From Trematomus loennbergii (taxonomy: Eukaryota; Chordata; Actinopteri; Perciformes; Nototheniidae), in contig JAAOOA010000346.1 of the NCBI GenBank assembly GCA_012861695.1, forward strand, positions 311,001 through 375,000: a stretch of DNA of 64,000 nucleotides, written 5' to 3'. This document shows positions 13,612 through 26,160 of this stretch, piece after piece (the stretch's first letter is position 1; every line of letters begins with the position of its first letter). The position numbers were made by a program, and so were the translations under genes. The notes under the pieces are model-generated. The model was given only the letters and a program-made list of their open reading frames with translations, was not told where the DNA came from and did no database searches.

Positions 13612-13990
13612 TTAAAGGTAGGGTAGGTAAGAATTGAGAAACCAGCTCGAGTAAGCTAGAATTTGAAAGTAGACAACCGAACAAAATCTGCCCTTCCTTC
13701 AGACTTCCTTACAGAGCCGCTCCTCCAACACACACGAACGCGCACATGACCAATGAGGGCACAAGATAAGTTTGTTCACGAGATGGAAGGCAGGTAGGCC
13801 ATCCAATTATCTGACCCGGGTAGAGGCAGATAATTGGTCTTGCTTTTTACAGCACCACGGCTTCCACAGATGAAATATTTGTATTTATTGTCAAAGCATT
13901 TAATTTATTCATTGCTATCGGGATGTTAAGAGCATTCCATGGAATATAACATAAAGTGTTCCTCAAGTGAATTACCTACCCTACCTTTAA
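13612..13990. mobile_element. TTAA MITE, family II, copy 1
   Basis: The ends are TTAAAGGTAGGGTAGGTAA and its reverse complement, with TTAA at both tips. Other copies are at 29340-29730, 32093-32467 and the relic at 13032-13138. It is nested in the CAGTGGTGG element. Confidence 0.88.
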
Positions 13991-14159
13991 GATTGTCTGA
14001 TTCCACCACTTTTGTTATTTTACTTAATCCAATTTCAAATAATTCATCATATTTAAAAAATATTTTCCCAGTGCTCAAAGACGCTTTTTTGTGGTTACTT
14101 CTTCAACCACTGCTAAGAGATACAGTATGCAACACATCCGTAACTATCCTATGCGAGCA

Positions 14160-14450
14160 TGTCAATATAATACTCGTGCTTTTATTGTGGAGAGCCCGCC
14201 GCTCCACTTCCGTGTGTCCGCAGCTCACAGTGAGCACTCAGCAGCTGAGAGAGGATGGCTGCCCGAGTCTGAGCTGCTGCCTCTGCGCTACGGAGGGAAA
14301 ACTCCACTCACACTGACACGGAAAGCGTGAGGAGACGAGAGGAGGATAAGGGAGAAAGGAGAAGTTTTCCCAAACCAGGAACTAGTTGTCACACATTTTT
14401 CCCGGGAGGGTTTTATTTTTTATCGGAAAAAAAGGGGGGAATTTTGGACC
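14160..14450 (+). promoter_or_regulatory. arvcf: Candidate promoter and 5'UTR of a short arvcf transcript
   Basis: This stretch lies directly before the candidate first coding exon and is richer in G+C and CpG than its AT-rich surroundings. It contains purine-rich, untranslated-leader-like sequence and no repeat family I recognise. An AT-rich TATA-like stretch sits near 14163-14171, but it is weak. A five-codon upstream ORF (MAARV, 14255-14272) has an A at -3 and a G at +4. The transcription start is unknown; the boundaries given are only the visible change in composition. That this is an internal alternative promoter of arvcf is inferred from the splice-compatible ATG exon that follows. Confidence 0.45.
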
Positions 14451-14471
14451 ATGCCTGCTGAAGTGAAACAG
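14451..14471 (+). CDS. arvcf: arvcf candidate alternative first coding exon (MPAEVKQ)
   Basis: The ATG at 14451 has a reasonable Kozak context (A at -3). It opens seven codons, MPAEVKQ, that end exactly at a 5' splice site (CAG followed by GTTAGT, intron from 14472). The exon ends in phase 0 and the next exon at 52098 begins in phase 0 with EQSPS, so the joined product reads MPAEVKQ-EQSPSNATSL. Known ARVCF also has a Gln directly before EQSP at this junction. Canonical delta-catenins begin with a coiled coil containing the motif ILASVKEQE. No such exon was found in this window, so this exon would give a protein lacking the coiled coil, as the downstream start sites of p120-catenin do. The join is inferred from phase and sequence fit only. 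The exon is too short to prove itself, and it could belong to an unrelated transcript. Confidence 0.55.
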
Positions 14472-14799
14472 GTTAGTGTTGCTGTGTCTGACTCTTATCT
14501 CTCTCCTCCTCCTAATTGATTCCTTATTGTTTGGATTGTGTTGCATTCCTATCATTTTTACCCTGGAACATCACTCTTTATGCTGTTATATGTAGCTTTT
14601 GTTCACCCAGTTCAATACAAAAGAGCAGAAATGTATCGATGCCCTTCAGGATGGTGTGTGTGTGTAATGTGTGTGCACATATGTGTAATATGCATGCATG
14701 TGGGCTACTACATGAAATCAGATACTGTAAGGAAAGATGGACTTCCACCACTTATTTTGTACTGTAAATAGTCTTGACCATGAGATATGTTCAGTGGTA

Positions 14800-14855
14800 T
14801 GTGTGTGGTGTGTGTGTGTATGTGTGTGTGTGTGTGTGCGCGTGTGTGTGTGTGT
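14800..14855. repeat. (GT)n microsatellite
   Basis: About 56 bp of interrupted GT repeat in the first intron, with a short CGCG interruption. A shorter GT/CTGT stretch occurs at about 15138-15172. Confidence 0.95.
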
Positions 14856-15580
14856 TGCAGTAAAGCAGTGCTGTGACTTATGAGTTACCTGACACATTAA
14901 TGGGCTCACACATGTCAGTAGCACCTATAGAGTGACTGTTGTGATCAAGGCACAAGCATTTGAAGGAGTATTGAAAGTTGTTCCCCGATCATCGCCTGCA
15001 AGGCTCTGAATGAGACCCCAGGCCAGGATTTATTGCCCCGGGGTTGTAGTGCCAAATGTGTGATAGCCATGGCATTAAAAACTCTTTTGTTTTTCACTTG
15101 CACAGATACCGCAGGAATGTGCTTTTGTTAGCTCTTGCATGTGTGTGTCTGTGTCTGTGTGGGTGTGTGTGTACCAGGGCATGATGTGCATACATTATTG
15201 GAAGTGTTCCCTGTGTTTGAAGCGCATCCACACACAGGCAGCCTACACCATCACAACGCTCTCTTCCCCACCGAGGTTGGCAGCGCTCAGATGCACACAA
15301 AAAAAAGGAAGACAGACAGAGAGGGAGTGAAGGAAGAAATAAGAATGAATAAGGTCAACTTCTCATCAGCACTGGTCTGCTCCTTACCGAAGTTTGTCAG
15401 TTTACGACATTGATAATATGTTGACCGTTTACTCTGGGGTTGAAGGCCATTAGATAACCTCGGCCAAAACCAGAAGCCGTTTCCCTCCCTCCAACTGCCT
15501 TTCTTTCCTCCTTTGTATCTGATCAGTTTGAAGGCTGTGCACCAAGTGTGATGGATCAAAAGCGGGGCAAATATTTCCTG

Positions 15581-15787
15581 CACTCAAAAACTAAAGCGTT
15601 GACTTTAATTAAATGTAATTTGTCAACAAATGTCACATAACTGTATTACGTTAGTTGAAAGCAATAATATTAAGTTTAACCCAATCTTTTTTTATTTAAA
15701 CTTAACAATCAACTAACCTAATACAGTTATGTGAAACTTGTTGGCATAATACATTTAATTGAAGTCAACGTTTCAGTTTTTTCAGTG
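15581..15787. mobile_element. Foldback MITE (207 bp, whole-length hairpin)
   Basis: The left half (15581-15680) starts CACTCAAAAACTAAAGCGTT, and the right half (15696-15787) is its imperfect reverse complement, ending AACGTTTCAGTTTTTTCAGTG. Blocks such as CACATAACTGTATTA and TTAAGTTTAA pair across a loop of about 15 bp. It is a palindromic non-autonomous DNA element. Confidence 0.8.
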
Positions 15788-18641
15788 TGTCCATGGAATC
15801 CACACTTGGATTAGGTGAGCTGGGATTAAATGCATGTCAACAACCTGAGAGCATGCCCTCTCCAGATGCATCCCAAAATGTCCGTGACCCCCTTGAGACT
15901 GAGATAGTTGACATACTTAGAGCCAGGCCTGCATCATGGTGCGACCTTTTCAACTCAGCTTGACATTCCTCAGCTTGGGAGCACCTGCTTGGGTCGTGCT
16001 GTCAGGCAAACGTTTGCAACCTGTGTCCAAGTCACACTTTACCCATATATGGATCAATTTCACAGTCCATGTTGTTGTTTCGGTGGTCTTTAGTCTGGCT
16101 TTTGCTCATCCATTTCTTAAAAAATAGATTGGAACAGGCATTTGAACCTCTTTTTGCTGCTACATTTTGCAGTGATGATTTATACTCTACTTAAATGTCT
16201 TTCACGTAGTTTTATACTCAGAAAAATGTAGATAGCAATAGAGAGATGCTGATCGGCCTTGACCTCATCTTAATGCTGCAGCAGAGCTTATGGTAAATTA
16301 GTTTTAGCCCACTGAAGATTACTGCGTAGCCCTCAATTAGTGGGGGAGCCTGCACCAGACCACGTCTGAGTTAAATATAAACTCTGATTTATTTTGGTAC
16401 TTTACACCAGCAGGGTAGCGCCCAAATCCTTCGCATTTAGTTTGCAGAGGCCGTAGCATCTTTGCCTCGTGAAAGATAGAACAACGGATTGGTCGTGAAG
16501 GAGAAAGAAAACATTATGAATAATCCAGTAGTCATCATCTTGCCAAGGTCTATCAAAAATACTGACTTTAACTTATTCTCTGCGAGCTAGAAGGACCCGT
16601 CTGCATAACAAAATAATTCATCAGTGATTCAGCCAGAGAGTAAAGGAGGTCTTGTCTTCAGACTGCGGGTTACTGGCAGATTCCTGACAGCTCGCGGGGC
16701 TTTCAGCTTTCAACGGAGCGCTCTCCTCTCTCCGATGCCGTTTGATATCTCACCGAAATTAAGAATCCGTCAAACTTTTCTCCATCTCTCTCTCTGCGGG
16801 GGGTTTTTTGTGTGACAGCTCGACCTTCCTTGCAGATTCCTTTTGCCATTCCTCTCCTCAGGCTCCTCTTTTGTGACTGCAGAAGATGTTGGGCAGATCA
16901 ATATTTGAAGACATGTAGAGCATGAGGAGTGGCATTGTTTGGAGAGGGGAGGTCATACAAGAATAATGCCAATGACCGGAAACATATCTGACGGTCAATA
17001 ACACTGCATCAATGCAAGGGGCATTAACGATGGGGGTTGGGTGGGTGAAGGGGGGGTCGTGAGTGCTGTTGTGTTTTGAAGGCGAGAGGGTCTTGGAAGA
17101 GGCGTGATCATATGGTGGAAGGTGGCACCAGATGGCCTTCCCAGCACAGCCTGGCCATACGCCCCATATTTCCCATACCGTTCCCATGGCTGGCCTTATC
17201 GCATGACCCATGACACGAGACGGCTTGACATGTCACAGTATCTGTAGCCTGCCATCATACACACTTACTTCCTTCAATGTATGCTGGTTTTTAGGTAACC
17301 CAAACTGCATTTACATGTGAACAGCTGAGACCCTATATGTACCTCCACATGATGACTATGCCACTGACTTGAAGTTCCTAACATATTTTGGCCAATTATA
17401 AAGCATATTTTAATTTGTCAATTCCCTATATCACGATTTCAAATCTACGGAACTGCTTCATTAATCTGGTTTCTGTTATGAAATGTAAAGGTTTTTTAGA
17501 CTAAGCAATTCATCAATTTAAGAACACAACTAATGATTATTTTCATTATCGACTGATCTGCAGATTATCTTCCTGATTAATCCATACATTTTCTTGGTAA
17601 TCGTCTGTCAGAAAATAGTAAAAACAGCAATACGCCCAAATGCATTCAGTTATTAATCGTAGAGAACAAATACAAACTGCAAATGTACAAATCTGATAGG
17701 TGAGCCATTGAATTTATGGCATTCATGCTGGATGGATTTTAACTATTTTTATAGTACTTCATACAAAAATCCACAAATGAATTTATTATGAAAATGTCTT
17801 TTGCATACTGCACATGCACTATGCTAAAAATAATTGCTTAAATGACAGTTTGGTTTGTCTGAAATCTCTTGATGATACCCTATACTATACTGGACATCTG
17901 GTCCAACAAGTGTCTTAAAACAAACACGTAAAAATATGTGAAAAATGTGACCCAGCAAGTATTACACTTTACTATACATAGTACCCTGTATGTTCTCGCT
18001 CCGTATCATATGAACACACCCTCATGAGTTTGGTGTTTACTCTGTGGTTATGTTCTGATGAGCTTTAGGGGTCTATGCCACTTGACCCTTGGCACTACAG
18101 ACCCCCCCCCCCCCTTAACCCAATTGACTGTCAGTGTGACCGATGCAGGGCCACTCGATGTCTGACCACTGGCCATAATGCTCCCTCAGCTTTCATCATC
18201 ACGCTGTTGGAATTATTAAAAAGGCGAGTGGTAGTAAATTGGAAAGCTGGAGGGGGCACGAGCGATGCTGGAGATGGACTGTTATGTTTGGAAAAGCGTT
18301 ATGTGGGAAGTAGCGGCGCATTAATGAGACGGCAGCTTATTATCTTGCTAGAGCTGCCGGTTGTTTTTCTTACCTATTCAGCTCTCCAGCGTGCCCTATT
18401 ATCTAAAGAGTGTGCAGGGTGCATACACTATGAATCCTGAATGCATGCATATAATTCATGCACATCTTTAAAACATCACATTGTGTTTGCCTGGTTTACA
18501 TTTTGTATAATACCGTCCTATCTCTTGTTAATGACTGCTTGAATGATTGAGGGTTATTAGTGCTTTTTCTGCTGCCAAATACATTAAACCATCCCGAGGT
18601 GAGGTGTAGTCACGATGTCAGGCCACTCTTTCTTCAGCGCT

Positions 18642-18680
18642 CACACACACACGCACACGCACACGCACACGCACACACAC
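18642..18680. repeat. CA repeat with CACACG interruptions
   Basis: Short CA array with four ACACGC hexamer repeats, the same variant pattern as the long array at 38640-38904. Confidence 0.9.
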
Positions 18681-19706
18681 TGGAAGCTACCAGAGGAACA
18701 TCAATTGGATCCCCGGCTTATTTACTCAGTGTTTGTCTGCAGGCTACGCACAGGGTAGTCCTGTTTATAAGGCAGTCAGATTCATAGCTTTCCTGGCTGT
18801 GTCCAATAAACACCTTTCTATCTGTGCTGCAGGAAGCCAGCAACAAGATCCATGTTTTCGATCGGGCAGATAAGGAAGCCACTTGCCTCCGAGAAAGCAG
18901 AAAAGGCTCAGTCACACAGTCTGACCTGAAAGTTGGTGAAGCAGAACTCTATCACTTTAAAGTCTTTAAGTAAACTTGTGCTTGCAGCCACATCCCGGCT
19001 GTATTTGCTGTCGTGACACATTTTTGTATGATAATCTCATATTTTAATAGTGGTCTGATTGCATAATACTATTTTGGTTATTACCCAACGCTCTAATTTA
19101 AGAGATGTAAACACCGCTCTCCTGTTAGGGTGAAACCACGCTGAGTCAGGTCTGATTATCCTTGATGTTTTCAAAAGACGCTTGTGGTGCTAATGATTGT
19201 GAAAATAGGATTTACTGAATACATTCAAAAACAGTTTTGCACAGAAGCGGACTATAGCTCACTGGACAAAAAGGAGACTATTCTTTTTAATGACCCAATG
19301 TGCGGTCACGTTGACCTGCGTGGTGTGGTGGGAGTTTGTGTGCAAGCATATGTATGTGTGTATCCAGCGTGTGTTCGCATGTGTCATTCACTGTAATTGG
19401 CTCTCCTGCAGCGACTGTTGTTAAAGCTGCAGATGTGACAGCTCTTTGGGCAGCACCATGGACAAATGAGGACCCTGGTGATCCTAAAAGTCAGTGATTG
19501 ATATCAACAGGGGCTGCAAATTTAAATTTGACCAACATCTGTATAGACAAACAGCTGGTAAGGTCAGCCTTGATGTATAGAGGTGATTAATTGAATTTCC
19601 CCATGAGAAAGAAAAAATCATACAAGTGGTTTGGATGGATGGCAGGAACATAAACAGTTGTCAATATAGCCTATGTGATTATTGGATTAATTGATATGGA
19701 ATGTGA

Positions 19707-19989
19707 TAGGGCTGCTCGATTATGGCAAAAATCATAATCTCGATTATTTGGGTCAATAATTGACATCACGATTATTAAAAAACGATTATCCATTTACTTT
19801 GATAACATCCATTTATTGGAGAAAAAAATGTGAACAGTATGTTTTTAACAGTTGATTACCCTGAACTTTAAGTATAATTCAACAGAAAAAAAAAAAATTA
19901 CAAAGAAAAAAAAAAAAATCGTTTTCATAATCGTTGCAAGCCAAAATCGTAATTGCGATTTAAATACGATTAATTGAGCAGCACTCGCT
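19707..19989 (+). mobile_element. hAT-type MITE (TAGGGCTGCTCGATTATGG)
   Basis: It starts TAGGGCTGCTCGATTATGGC and ends TTAATTGAGCAGCACT. Near-identical octamers flank it (GAATGTGA before, GAATGTGT after at 19990-19997), the 8-bp duplication expected of hAT elements. The right tip is slightly degenerate. The same family is at 24832-25152 and 50274-50574. Confidence 0.85.
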
Positions 19990-22900
19990 GAATGTGTTAT
20001 TTATCTTGATTGGAACATAACACCATACAGACCATACAGGGAACGTTTTCCCACCTCCACGCTGGGAATACCACCACCACCCAGACCTTCAATCTGAGTC
20101 TGCTTCTGGGGCCTTTTCAAAAGATCTGGGGTTTCTTTAGCAGCTATGTATAGTTCATATAAGCTCCTCCCCCTCCATCCTGCAGCTGGGGACCTCTTAG
20201 AGGGGCCCTGAGGGGGAAGGTCAAAGTCCTCATAGAGCTTCCCTCAACCAGAAACCCAGGAACAAACAGCTCTCTACTTTTCCCTTTCTCTTTTGAACCC
20301 CTCCAGTAGCATCCAGATTGTACGAGGCAGTACATGCAGGGTTCGGGGGGGGGGGAGGGAGGGAGATGGCTGCTCTTGCGTGTTTAGTCTAGAACTTTCT
20401 TTTGAGGGATTAGCCCACTTCCTGCCTCTGGGCCGGACACTAGAAGCAGTTGGGAGGCTGGTCGCGGAGAGCATCGATTCCTCCATCATCGTACCATCTG
20501 TCTCACGCTGCCTTGTGGGATTAATGATTCCCTCTGACAGCTCTTTAGTAGGGCTCTATCAGTGCCGGCTGACCATTCAGATTATGCTGACATGTGGCAG
20601 TGCGAGGACTCTCTGGTTTATTTAGTGTAACTGAGGCTGTAAGGAGTCTTCACAATCAAATGGATTTCAAAACCAAAACAGACATTTTGTAATAGAAGCT
20701 ACCAGTTACACATTTAGCAGCTTTGTTAAGCGCGTTATTGCAACATCAATGAAGTTACAATTGAATCAGCTAGATAATCTGTTTTGAAGTATCTGTTAAC
20801 TATTTATTTGGCAAAGGGCTCCTATTGTCCCACTGTATTTGTACAACCGGTACATCTAACCGTTGTAGATCCATGTTTTGCTTACTCAGAGCTCGGTCAC
20901 AAAGAGTTTGAAGGCTGACTGTTTGTGAACCGTTGGCGGTTGAAGTGCACTGATGAGGTCCGGCACTTCATTAATATGCTGCTCTGAAACCAACAACACA
21001 CAATAGTGGCTGTAACTGCTCATGGCTTTAATCCAGGGAGAAAAAGAAAAGACAATGAAGAAAGGGAAAGTCCAAACCACTGTAAACTGACCGGTCATGG
21101 GTCCACAACGGCCCCTGTTACACAGCCTGCACACAAACATTATGCTAACCAGTGGCAAGAGTTCAGCCAAACCATGCACAGCGACTCTTAAAATGGGAAC
21201 GCTTCAGCGCTGCCAATTCTCCACGCTGGCAAACGCTTCGTACAGTTGAATACGTTTTACAATAGAGGCACTGGACTGGCTTTCACATGCCATTACATGT
21301 GATGGCACAGCATTGTTACCCATCTACTCCTGATATGTGCTCAGCCCATTCCCAGAGGAGCCACTGGTGAACAATGGAGTGATGCGCCTCCTCGCACATT
21401 CCACAAGGCTCCATTGAGCTGTCTAATGAACCTCTACCGCATGCGCTGGATGCCGGGGCTCCATGAAAATACCAGCTCGCCCCATCACACCCCCTCATAT
21501 TTAATTTGTTTGGAATGTGTAATAGGCTGTGAAGCGGAGCGTGGTGCAGTGTTGATCTGTGCCAACCAGGTCTGCGGATATGGAGGGACAGGTGCCAGCC
21601 GTCCGAGGGAAGGTGCTGTACTTAACACTCTGCGGCGGGTTGAAGAGTGTGCAGTCCTGGCCCTGTGGTGCAGGGTGTTAGAGCTGCCAGTATCCTGTTG
21701 CTCCAGCCAAGCAAGCTTTTAGATTGGTAATAGCTTCATGTTCTTTATCTGAAGAGGGGGCTGCTGAAAGTTGGACAGAAAAGGATTCAATCAAAGGGCA
21801 CAGTAGGCATGACGCACAGCACAGGTTTTAACTCAATCCTGTGTATTAGAGGGAAATCATTCCAGCAGAAGCAGAGAATAAAACCAAAAAAACACATTTC
21901 TAAACAGTTTCCCTGGTTATACTGCTATTAAAATCAGCTATCAGGATATTGTTGTGCATTGGCTTACAATTCTATTAGTAAAAAGAAAATGTCTGCTTTA
22001 TTAGATAATGATATCATGGCGGAGTGTCTGAGAGAGGGGAAACTTATGACCTGATTACATTAGCTGCTTAGCCACGAGAACACCCCATTTTCTATCATTA
22101 TTTGTACCTTTTATACTGTAGGTCATAAAAAAGCGCACAGTGACATATATAGAAAGATGTTAAACACACTTCAACCGCCTTATAAGAACTTTCAGGCTCA
22201 CTTTATTGCACCTGGCGTAATAATGTTTTTTGCCTTTAATCCGTGGGCTCAAGTCTACTTTGGGCCAAACATCTGAAGGCTCTACTCATGGTGACATGAA
22301 TAGCTCCAACCTCTGAACGTCTGCCAGTGTCTCTGGGTTTATTTGTCCTTGTAGACTTTGTGCAAGAAAATATACAGCTCTGAAGATTGATAAATTGCTT
22401 CTCAAATAAACCCAATGTTGTGCTATTTTCCTAGCTGGACCTTTGACTGCCAATGCCATTAAACCTCACATTGATATTTATTTCCCTTTGTTAAGTTGTC
22501 ATTGGTTTCCAATCTGCTTGCTTCCGGGATCCTTAGAGCTTCAAGTAAGGTCTTAATTTAACACCGTGGATGTCGAGCAGCTGTATTTTCTATTCTCTTT
22601 TTACCTCCCTCAGATTAAGAATGTGTGGAAAAGAGTCCACTAAACCCCACAAAAGTTCTCAAAGTTAAGCAAACAAGACCTGTTGACACAGACCTCCTTG
22701 AGTTCCCGAATTCTTTCCATCATATTCTAGGACAGTTAAGAGAGGCTTAATCCAATAAAACCCACTCTCTCTTGAATCCGGCATTGAGTGTGTGTGAGGG
22801 GGGGGTGAGTCGGTTCCTGTGAAGGAGTGGCCAGCTGCAGCCTCTGTTGTTTGGGCCACAAGGGAACTCAGGGAGTGTTTTTTGGGGTCATTGAACAGCT

Positions 22901-24549
22901 ACATTCCAGATTTGAATGCTCAGATGGGAGCACTCATTCCTCTTTTCTTCCAGGCACAATCCACCTCCACTGTTTTGCCTGTGTCCCGTCCCCACAGTCT
23001 TTCAAGAATAATGTCCCTGAAACACTGGTGCTAATGAAGGCTTCTGGTGTAACAGGGAACATGTATCAATGCCCTCCTTGTGCCGTGCAGAAGCGTCACT
23101 TACCAGCGCGCCATAAGTCTCAGGAGACCAGACTTGAGTGCACCCTTTTCCTTGATCCTTCATGTTCTCACGCCACTCATGTTGTGACTTTAACAAGGCC
23201 CTGTTATGGTGTTGTACTGCTAATGGTGATGAAAGTGAAGTGCGCTGAGGGCTTTTCAACCTTCTATAATTACTCGCTGAAATTATCTCAGATGGTACTT
23301 TTTTTACAGTCAGGGAAAAATGTTATGGGAGGAATTTAAATGTATCTTAACTCTGACATCCTGAGCACAAGACACACCGGCAATGTCGCATAGCGTTGCG
23401 TTATTTGACACCCCTTGTTGCGTTTAGGTCATTTGCCCTCGACTGAAAGCCAACGCCCCGTTTCAGTAGTCAGGTGTGAGTACACAAAGGCCCCTGACTT
23501 TAGCTGACACCAAACCAGAGACCTTTACTCAGCAGCAGGCTCATTTGATCCTTTTAACACCAACCCAACCAGGAGTGGATCACCATTACAGACGAGGACC
23601 TTTCACAGTATTTTGGCTACTTTATCTAAGAAACCTTTCATAAATGTGGGTATCAGAGGAAAAAAATGCTGATCCGTGTTTGAAATACCTGACAAATGAA
23701 TGTACATTATAAAATTGACGCAAAATCCTATATTATCGATGAGACACCATCATGAAGACACAGTTGAAAACTCTGTTATTTCACAGTATGTCTGCATATA
23801 GACCAACTTTAGTATAAAATGATTGTTGGTGTATTAGTGAGTTAAACAGCATTTGCATTCTCAATTAATTAAGGGTGTGCCAAAGAATGAACACACAGTG
23901 CCAGATAATGGGTTTGTGTTCCCAACCATGTGCCGATTTTAAGTATTTAACCAATGGTTTAATCATGATATATTGATTAAAAAACATTGTGGGTTTCAGC
24001 CCCGAATAATTCATTACTGCTGTATTTCTTTGTAGTTCTACAGTTTACCAAATGATGAATATGCAAATATGTTCATGTTCTGCTAAATTAGTGGTGACAA
24101 ATTGCCTGCGTTCTCCAAAGAGTCCAGAATTATTCCGGTTAACAGTCTCACTGAAATATGGTCATAGCAGCAGGGATACTAATTCTGCAGGACGGCCTTC
24201 AAAGGGAAAGCTATTGTGTCCCCTGCCACATTGTGGTGTGAAAATCACAGTGGGCATGTTCACAGAGAGCAGTCTGAAAATGACAGGCCTCCATCCACGC
24301 TTTTTGCAATCTGAGGCTTGCAGGCAGCAGGACTGGCATGAAGTCCCTGGCCCTCCGACCTGCTGTTGTGGAGCTGCACTCCAGTCTCTGTGGCAAACAA
24401 GCGACTTGTCTTCTCTATCCAGCAAACACCAACAAACCCAATTAACTTCACCTCTTGGCCAAACACTCCCTCCTTCTCTTCTACCACAGCTGTGCAGTTT
24501 GAGAAGTCCTCACTACTTTGAAGACTCTTTGCCTGAGTGGCTGCTGTGG

Positions 24550-24705
24550 GTATGGTGAATGGTGAACTACCAATCAGAGGGTCAGTGGTTCAATCTTTTT
24601 GCCCTGCAATCAACATCTGGAAATGACTGACCTCCCCTGAATTGCTCCTGTGGGAAATGTACTAGAAGTTCTGGTTGGATAAAAGCTCAATGTAATGTGA
24701 TGTTC
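24550..24705 (+). mobile_element. Degenerate tRNA-type SINE
   Basis: A B-box-like AGTGGTTCAATC near 24586 is followed by a body containing GAATTGCTCCTGTGGG and a tail GGATAAAAGC...TGTAATGTGATG, like other fish SINEs in this window. The A-box end is decayed. Confidence 0.6.
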
Positions 24706-24737
24706 AGATTCCCAAAGTGTTATTCTACTAGTGCTTG

Positions 24738-25466
24738 CAATTAATCGTATTTTAATCGCAATTACGATTTTGGCCTGCCACAATTATCGAAAAAAACGAT
24801 TATTTTGCTTTGCTAGGTTGTGACAGTGCACTAGGGCTGTGCGATTATGGCAAAAATCATAATCACGATTATTTTGGTCAATAATTGATATCACGATTAT
24901 TAAAAACAATTATCCATTTACTTTGAAAACATCCATTTATTGAAAAATAAAATTGGAACAGTATGTTTTTAACAGTTGATTACCCTGAACTTAAAGTATA
25001 ATTCAACTGAAAAACCAATAAAAAAAAATTGTAATTACATTTTTTTTTTTTTTAAAAAATAATAATCGTTTTATTTCGATTACGTTGTTTTCGTAATCAT
25101 TGCAAGCCAAAATCGTAATCGAGATTAAAATACGATTAATTGCACAGCCCTACAATGCACTGCAACATATTTGATCCAATTCATTTGTATTTATCATATT
25201 TATATATGTTTAGTAGCTTGTTGAAGTGCGCTCCAAAATATTTGTTGATCTATTTTATTTATTTTTGTATTGGTTTTTCAGTTGAATTATACGCTCAGGG
25301 AAATCAACAGTTAAAAAGATACTGTTCAAATATTATTTGTATTTGTTTTAAAGTTCAATAAATGGATGTTTTCAAAGTCAATGAATAATCGTATTTAATA
25401 ATCGTGATATCAATTATTGACCAAAATAATCGTGATTATTATTTTTGCCATAATCGCACAGCCCTA
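24738..25466 (-). mobile_element. Older hAT-type MITE, minus strand, split by a younger copy
   Basis: The left piece (24738-24823: GCAATTAATCGTATTTTAAT...) and the right piece (about 25161-25466, ending TTGCCATAATCGCACAGCCCTA) are the two ends of one inverted copy of the TAGGGCTGTGCGATTA family. They are separated by a complete forward copy at 24832-25152 and its target duplication. The left tip is degraded. Confidence 0.75.
24832..25152 (+). mobile_element. hAT-type MITE, younger nested copy
   Basis: The ends are TAGGGCTGTGCGATTA and TAATTGCACAGCCCTA. The flanks are CAGTGCAC (24824-24831) and CAATGCAC (25153-25160), seven of eight bases equal. It interrupts the inverted older copy around it. 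Confidence 0.88.
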
Positions 25467-25978
25467 TTCTAAGCCCTTAAAAGTGTTTTCCTTGCCTTCA
25501 TTTGCAGTTTTTAGGGTGCAGAGATGTGCAGTGCATAGAGCAGGTGCTGCAGAGAACCACTTTTCCTGCCTTCATACTGCGGAGAATCTCTCCTGGGACG
25601 AGCTGATGTTTCAAACTCTCTTTATTTGTTATGTTTGCTATGTTTGTTTCTGAGTTTGCGCGCATTGTGGATACTGAGAGAATGTAATAGACGCTCCTAT
25701 ATGAATTCCTGTGTGCTGTGCATATTTGGAAGTGCACTTTGCTGGCGGCAGCACTGCAGTGTTGTGCAGTGGGCTTGTGAAGTGGGTCAGCCTCTCTGTC
25801 GAAGCTCCTGTTGGCTCTCAGAGGAGAATGTGTGAAAAAAAAGACAAAATGAAAAGCCAGAAGAGATCTGATATCCCCATCAGTGTGACCAGACACATTG
25901 CTGTCCCCTGTGAACACGGACAAGCTAAATAATGATGTTAGGTACATGCCTTCTGGATTCAGGCTTCCTTTGTGATTT

Positions 25979-26160
25979 ATTCAGGAAGTTATCCATCTGT
26001 CCTTGCCATATATAATAAAATGTTTGATGTGCGTTTACTAGTTTTTTCGACAGTATTCGTTTTTCGACAGCATTCCAGATTCATTCAGGAAGTTATCCAT
26101 CTGTCCTTTGCCTTGCATAATAAAAAGTTAGATGTGTGTTTACTAGTTTTTTCGACAGTA
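25979..26160. repeat. Tandem duplication, about 104-bp period
   Basis: ATTCAGGAAGTTATCCATCT begins at 25979 and again at 26083. Both copies run to TTTTTTCGACAGTA, with a few substitutions between them. Confidence 0.88.

Larger units (their letters stand above)
13282..14011. mobile_element. hAT-like element (CAGTGGTGG ends) with nested MITE
   Basis: AGTGGTGGAAT (13283-13293) and ATTCCACCACT (14000-14010) are perfect 11-bp inverted ends. The interior is of the AGTACATTTA type, as in the copy at 55933-56488. It carries a near-perfect 73-bp palindrome (13369-13441) and a complete TTAA MITE (13612-13990) inserted 20 bp from its right end. No clean 8-bp target duplication was seen. Confidence 0.65.
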
